64,000 bases of DNA from Pseudaminobacter soli (ex Li et al. 2025) (GTDB taxonomy: Bacteria > Pseudomonadota > Alphaproteobacteria > Rhizobiales > Rhizobiaceae), in the NCBI RefSeq assembly GCF_029892515.1, contig NZ_JARXVF010000007.1, positions 62,001 through 126,000 of the forward strand. The letters are read 5' to 3'. The notes under the pieces are model-generated. The model was given only the letters and a program-made list of their open reading frames with translations, was not told the DNA's origin and did not search any database. A program made the translations under genes and the position numbers. This document shows positions 60,317 to 64,000 of this stretch, one piece after another (the stretch's first letter is position 1; each line of letters starts with the position of its first letter).

Positions 60317-61636
60317 CTACCAGCGCCGCTCGAAACGCCGTCTCAACACGATCGCCGTGATGTTCATCGCCATCAGGAAGACGAGCAGGATGATGATGGC
60401 GCCCGACATGCGCTCGACGAAGGCGCGCTCGGCCTCATTGGCCCACATGTAAATCTGCACCGGCAGTGCGGTGGCCGGCTCCAGCGGCGTCGCCGGAGGA
60501 TCGGCAACGAAGGCGACCATGCCAATCAGCAGCAGCGGTGCGGTCTCGCCCAGCGCGCGCGCCAGGCCGATGATCGTGCCGGTGAGGATGCCGGGGGCGG
60601 CCAGCGGCAGGATGTGCTGGAACACCATCTGCATCTTGGAGGCGCCGAGGCCCAGCGCCGCCGAGCGGATCGACGGCGGCACGGCGGCAAGGGCGGCGCG
60701 CGTTGCGATGATGATGGTGGGCAGCGTCATCAGCGTCAGCACCAGGCCGCCGACAAGTGCTGCCGAACGCGGCAGGCCGAGGAAGTTGATGAACACCGAC
60801 AGGCCCAAGAGACCGAACACGATCGACGGCACGGCGGCGAGGTTGTTGATGTTGACCTCAATGAGGTCGGTTAGCCGGCTCTTCTTGGCGAACTCCTCGA
60901 GATAGATCGAGGCGGCGACGCCGATGGGCAGCGCCAGCAAGAGCACGATGACCATCATGTAGAACGAGCCGATGATGGCCACGCCCATGCCCGAGGTCTC
61001 AGGCCGGCTGGAGGCGCCGAAGGTGAACAGGCCCTTGTTGAAGTGCTTGGCGAGAGAGCCCTCGGCGGCGAGCTGCTTCATCCAGGTAACCTGCTGGTCG
61101 GACACCTTGCGGCGGCTTTCGTCGACCGACAGATCGATCTGGCCCTTGAAGGCGGAGTCGATGTTTGCGGCCACGAGGATCTCGACGTTGCGGGTCGTGC
61201 CGATGATCGAGGGATCGTCGGTCACCAGCGTGCGCAGCTGCGCGCGTGCGCCGTCGGACAGGAAGCCCTTGAGCTTGCGGGTCGCCACCTTGTCGTCCGG
61301 ATTGATGCCGAGCTTGGCGATCAGCGCGTTCTCGGCCAGCTTGGGATAGTTGGCGGTGATCAGCACGTTCGGATCGGTCGCCCGCTTGTTTTCCGGGTCG
61401 ATGATATTCTGGTCGAAGGTGATCGGCAGCGTCGCCGTCGTCTGCCAGAAGGCGGTGTAGCCCTTGGAGACGATGGTGGTGAGCATGACGGCGAGGAACA
61501 CGAGGCCCACCGAGATCGCCAGGACGCCATAGATGCGGAAGCGGCGTTCGGCGGCGTAGCGGCGCTTCAGACCGATGTCGCGCCGCGGGCGGGCGACAGT
61601 TCCGTTGGCAATGCCATTCAAAGGGATGTCGGTCAT
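60317..61636 (-). CDS. pstA: Phosphate ABC transporter permease PstA (with N-terminal DUF3333 region)
   Basis: A 439-residue inner-membrane protein. After a first helix (about 35-55) comes a polar periplasmic insert of about 170 residues ([12 protein letters not shown] to LFTFGASS), the DUF3333 region typical of alphaproteobacterial PstA. The permease part has [18 protein letters not shown] and the EAA loop [31 protein letters not shown] overlaps the pstC stop by 4 bases. It is much longer than the 290-residue enterobacterial form, as normal in this group. Confidence 0.94.
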   Translation of the reverse strand: MTDIPLNGIANGTVARPRRDIGLKRRYAAERRFRIYGVLAISVGLVFLAVMLTTIVSKGYTAFWQTTATLPITFDQNIIDPENKRATDPNVLITANYPKLAENALIAKLGINPDDKVATRKLKGFLSDGARAQLRTLVTDDPSIIGTTRNVEILVAANIDSAFKGQIDLSVDESRRKVSDQQVTWMKQLAAEGSLAKHFNKGLFTFGASSRPETSGMGVAIIGSFYMMVIVLLLALPIGVAASIYLEEFAKKSRLTDLIEVNINNLAAVPSIVFGLLGLSVFINFLGLPRSAALVGGLVLTLMTLPTIIIATRAALAAVPPSIRSAALGLGASKMQMVFQHILPLAAPGILTGTIIGLARALGETAPLLLIGMVAFVADPPATPLEPATALPVQIYMWANEAERAFVERMSGAIIILLVFLMAMNITAIVLRRRFERRW

Positions 61637-63099
61637 TCGTACTGTTCCCGATACTTGCGCACGATGTAGAGCGCGAAGATGTTCATCACCAAGGTGAGCG
61701 CAAACAGGGTGATGCCCAGCGCGAAGGCGACCAGCGTCTGCGGCGAGTTGAACTCGAGGTCGCCGGTCAGCTGGTTGACGATCTTGACGGTGATGGTGGT
61801 CATCGCCTCGAACGGGTTGAGCGTCAGGTTGGCGGCGACGCCCGCGGCCAGCACCACGATCATTGTCTCGCCGATGGCGCGCGACGCGGTGAGCAGGATG
61901 GCGCCGACGATGCCCGGCAGCGCGGCGGGCAGGATGACCCGCTTGATGGTTTCCGAGCGCGTTGCGCCCAGGCCCAGCGAGCCGTCGCGCATGGCGCGCG
62001 GCACGGCGGTGATGATGTCGTCGGAGAGCGACGAGACCACCGGGATCAGCATCACGCCCATCACCAGGCCCGCGGTGAACACACTCTGCGCCTGGATGAA
62101 GCCGGTGCCGCCGGCAAGGGCAGCACTCAGGTCGCGCAGGAAGGGCCCGAGCGTCACCAGCGCGAAGATACCGTAGACGATGGTCGGGATGCCGGCGAGC
62201 AGCTCGAGAGCCGGCTTCACCACCGCGCGCACCCTCGGCGAGGCATATTCGGCCATGTAGACGGCCGACATCAGACCGACCGGCACGGCCACCAGCATGG
62301 CGACGAGGGCGATGTAGAGCGTGCCGGCAAGCAGCGGGATGAGGCCGAACTGGCCTTCGGAGCCGCCCGAGCCGGCGGCGGCGAAGCGCGGATCCCACAC
62401 GGTACCGAAGAAGAAGTTGGTGAGCGGCACGCGCTCGAAGAAATTGATGGTCTGGAACAGCAGCGACAGGATGATGCCGACGGTGGTCAGGATGGCGATG
62501 GTCGAGGCGCCAAGCAGTCCCCACAGCACCAGCTTCTCGACATTGTTGCGCGCACGCGCCCTGAGCTGGACATGCGAGACGCCAAGCGTCGCGCCGGCAA
62601 TCGAGACCGCCAGGATCAGGATCGCGCCGATGAGGCTCAGCCTGTCCTGCATGCGGTTGGCGTCCACCGCGATCGGGATCATGTAGTTCTGCGTGTCCGG
62701 CGCCAGCGCCACGCCGCGCGCGGCAAGCTGCGGCTGAAGCTCGGCAAAGCTGGCCGGCGGGTTGGCAGCGGTCTGCGGGTCGAGCCGGTGCAGGCCGTTG
62801 GCAAGGCTCCTGGTCAGGCTCGCGGCAAGCTTCTCACTGGCGATCGGGCTGTCGGCAGTCTGCTCCGGCAGCTGCGACCTGATGTGCTCCTGCAGATAGA
62901 CGCTGGAGCCCACGCTCCAGACGATCAGTAACAGCAGGGCCGGCAAGGTGGCGAGCAGGAAGGCCCACCAGCCGTGATAATGGGCGCGGGAGTGCGGCTT
63001 GATCTTGCCGTCGTCCTGCGCGACTGCGCGCTGGCGACCCACGAAGTAGGCGACCGCGCCGATGGCGAGTACAGCTGCGAAGACGAGCATCAAGGACAT
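61633..63099 (-). CDS. pstC: Phosphate ABC transporter permease PstC
   Basis: A 488-residue permease, longer than the classical form, with an extra N-terminal membrane helix (LMLVFAAVLAIGAVAYFVG) and a periplasmic segment near 70-160. The core has LAGIPTIVYGIFALVTLGPFL and an EAA loop (MRDGSLGLGATRSETIKRVILPAALPGI). ATG 63099 follows GGGAGCAGCCC. It is preceded by a hairpin that separates it from pstS. It forms the channel with PstA. Confidence 0.93.
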   Translation of the reverse strand: MSLMLVFAAVLAIGAVAYFVGRQRAVAQDDGKIKPHSRAHYHGWWAFLLATLPALLLLIVWSVGSSVYLQEHIRSQLPEQTADSPIASEKLAASLTRSLANGLHRLDPQTAANPPASFAELQPQLAARGVALAPDTQNYMIPIAVDANRMQDRLSLIGAILILAVSIAGATLGVSHVQLRARARNNVEKLVLWGLLGASTIAILTTVGIILSLLFQTINFFERVPLTNFFFGTVWDPRFAAAGSGGSEGQFGLIPLLAGTLYIALVAMLVAVPVGLMSAVYMAEYASPRVRAVVKPALELLAGIPTIVYGIFALVTLGPFLRDLSAALAGGTGFIQAQSVFTAGLVMGVMLIPVVSSLSDDIITAVPRAMRDGSLGLGATRSETIKRVILPAALPGIVGAILLTASRAIGETMIVVLAAGVAANLTLNPFEAMTTITVKIVNQLTGDLEFNSPQTLVAFALGITLFALTLVMNIFALYIVRKYREQYE

Positions 63100-63121
63100 G
63101 GGCTGCTCCCGGCTAAAAGGC

Positions 63122-63157
63122 AAAACTTCGGGGCACGCAGAATCGCGCGCCCCGAAG
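63122..63157 (-). terminator. Hairpin attenuator between pstS and pstC
   Basis: A perfect 9-bp stem (CTTCGGGGC / GCCCCGAAG) with a 14-base loop, followed on the minus strand by TTTTGCCTTTT. It begins 13 bases after the pstS stop. Confidence 0.88.
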
Positions 63158-63169
63158 CCGTAAGCATCA

Positions 63170-64000
63170 TTACATGGTCTTCCCGGCGTCGAAAGCGTCG
63201 CGCTGTTCCTTGCGCTCGGCTTCCGGAGCGGCAACCAGGCCGTACTCAGCCAGCGGGCTGTCCGGACCGATCATCTGGTCGTTCAGGAAGAAGTCGACAT
63301 ATTCCTTCAGGCCCGGGACGACGCCGAGGTGAGCCTTCTTGACGTAGAAGAACAGCGGACGCGAAACCGGATACTCGCCCTTGGCGATGGTCTCGGTCGA
63401 CGGCTTGATGCCGCCAACGGTGGCGACCTTCAGCTTGTCGGCGTTGTTTTCGTAGAAGGCGAGGCCGAACACGCCAACGCCGGTCTTGTTGGCATCGATG
63501 CGAGCCAGCGTCTCGGTGTAGTCGCCGTCGATGTCGATGGCCTTGCCGTCCTTGCGGATGGCGATGCAGGTCTTGGCGGCTTCCTTTTCATCCTGGCCGG
63601 CGGCCTTGATGGCGTCGAGCGCACCGGTCGACTTGCAGCCGGCGTCGAGGAGCTTGGTCTCGAAGACTTCACGGGTGCCGTGCTTCTCGCCCGGGATGTA
63701 GGCGGAGATGTCCCAGTCGGGCAGCTTCGGGTTGACCTGGTTCCACTTGGTGTTCGGGTTGGCGACGAGCTTGCCGTCGACGACGATCTGAGCGGCCAGG
63801 GCCTTGTAGACGTCGGCCGGGGTCAGCGCCCAATCCGGACCGTTGATGTCGGTGGCGAAGACGATGCCGTCATAGCCGATGCGGACTTCCTGGATTTCCT
63901 TCACGCCGGCGTCGGCGCAGGACTTGACCTCGTCGTCCTTGATCTTGCGCGAGGAGTTGGCGATGTCGATGGTGTTCTCGCCCACGCCCTTGCAGAATTC
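63170..64000 (-). CDS. pstS: Phosphate-binding periplasmic protein PstS (5' part cut by window)
   Basis: The frame enters from the window end without a start codon in the visible part; the first residues read EFCKGVGENTIDIANSSRKIK, so about 277 C-terminal residues are seen and the signal peptide is missing. Family features are the NSSRKIKDDE phosphate-loop region, IRIGYDGIVFA-like VRIGYDGIVFATDINGPDWALTP split over the start, and GVFGLAFYENNADKLKVATVGG. It is the first gene of the pst operon. The GTG at 63985 is internal and not a start. Confidence 0.94.
   Translation of the reverse strand, partial: EFCKGVGENTIDIANSSRKIKDDEVKSCADAGVKEIQEVRIGYDGIVFATDINGPDWALTPADVYKALAAQIVVDGKLVANPNTKWNQVNPKLPDWDISAYIPGEKHGTREVFETKLLDAGCKSTGALDAIKAAGQDEKEAAKTCIAIRKDGKAIDIDGDYTETLARIDANKTGVGVFGLAFYENNADKLKVATVGGIKPSTETIAKGEYPVSRPLFFYVKKAHLGVVPGLKEYVDFFLNDQMIGPDSPLAEYGLVAAPEAERKEQRDAFDAGKTM

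Overview
The window reads as a chromosomal segment of a GC-rich alphaproteobacterium of the order Hyphomicrobiales (Rhizobiales), probably Phyllobacteriaceae (Mesorhizobium/Aminobacter-like). This is inferred from the PhyR-NepR-EcfG general stress response with HWE-type kinases, an Omp25-like porin, rhizobial intergenic palindromic repeats, and many ABC uptake systems. No rRNA, CRISPR array, prophage or insertion sequence was seen.

Layout. 1-5.6 kb: a CobW-type GTPase (cut by the window edge) and a DD-carboxypeptidase, a divergent M20 amidohydrolase, tRNA-Arg(CCT), a broken autotransporter remnant just behind the tRNA, an outer-membrane barrel protein and a gene-poor stretch. 5.6-10.5 kb: Spy-like periplasmic protein, a two-subunit molybdenum oxidoreductase (Ior type) with cytochrome b561, and 3-methyladenine DNA glycosylase. 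10.5-19.1 kb: a divergent locus controlled by a GntR/FCD regulator: branched-chain-type ABC transporter (livG-livF-livH-livM plus substrate-binding protein), two aldo/keto reductases (one fused to a RidA-like domain) and a TIGR04076 protein.

19.3-39.1 kb: the most interesting part, a probable N-methylated amine uptake and catabolism locus. It holds a Rieske oxygenase, a class III aminotransferase, a polyamine-type ABC transporter with two paralogous binding proteins, a flavin amine oxidase, a BetI-like TetR regulator, a SAM methyltransferase, two CrtI-like FAD oxidoreductases and a GcvT-like folate-dependent demethylase. Three copies of one dyad operator (TTGAAY-N4-RTTCAR) sit in front of its transcription units. 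Unrelated genes (LuxR, YbaK, LysR, a divergent SDR) lie inside it.

39.1-42.8 kb: an MhqO/MhqD-like quinone detoxification operon and a phosphonate-monoester-hydrolase-like enzyme. 42.9-53.1 kb: a general stress response island: ecfG, nepR, phyR, three HWE/HisKA_2 kinases, a lone receiver, and small envelope proteins. Eight EcfG-type promoters (GGAAC-N16-CGTT) can be read here, one of them with no clear gene behind it. 53.2-58.0 kb: xylose-type ABC transporter xylFHG with a ROK repressor. 58.0-64.0 kb: pstS-pstC-pstA-pstB-phoU-phoB phosphate operon, with pstS cut by the window end.

Start codons were chosen by ribosome-binding site, family N-terminus and operon overlap; where two are plausible this is stated. 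Protein families are assigned by reading motifs, not by database search.
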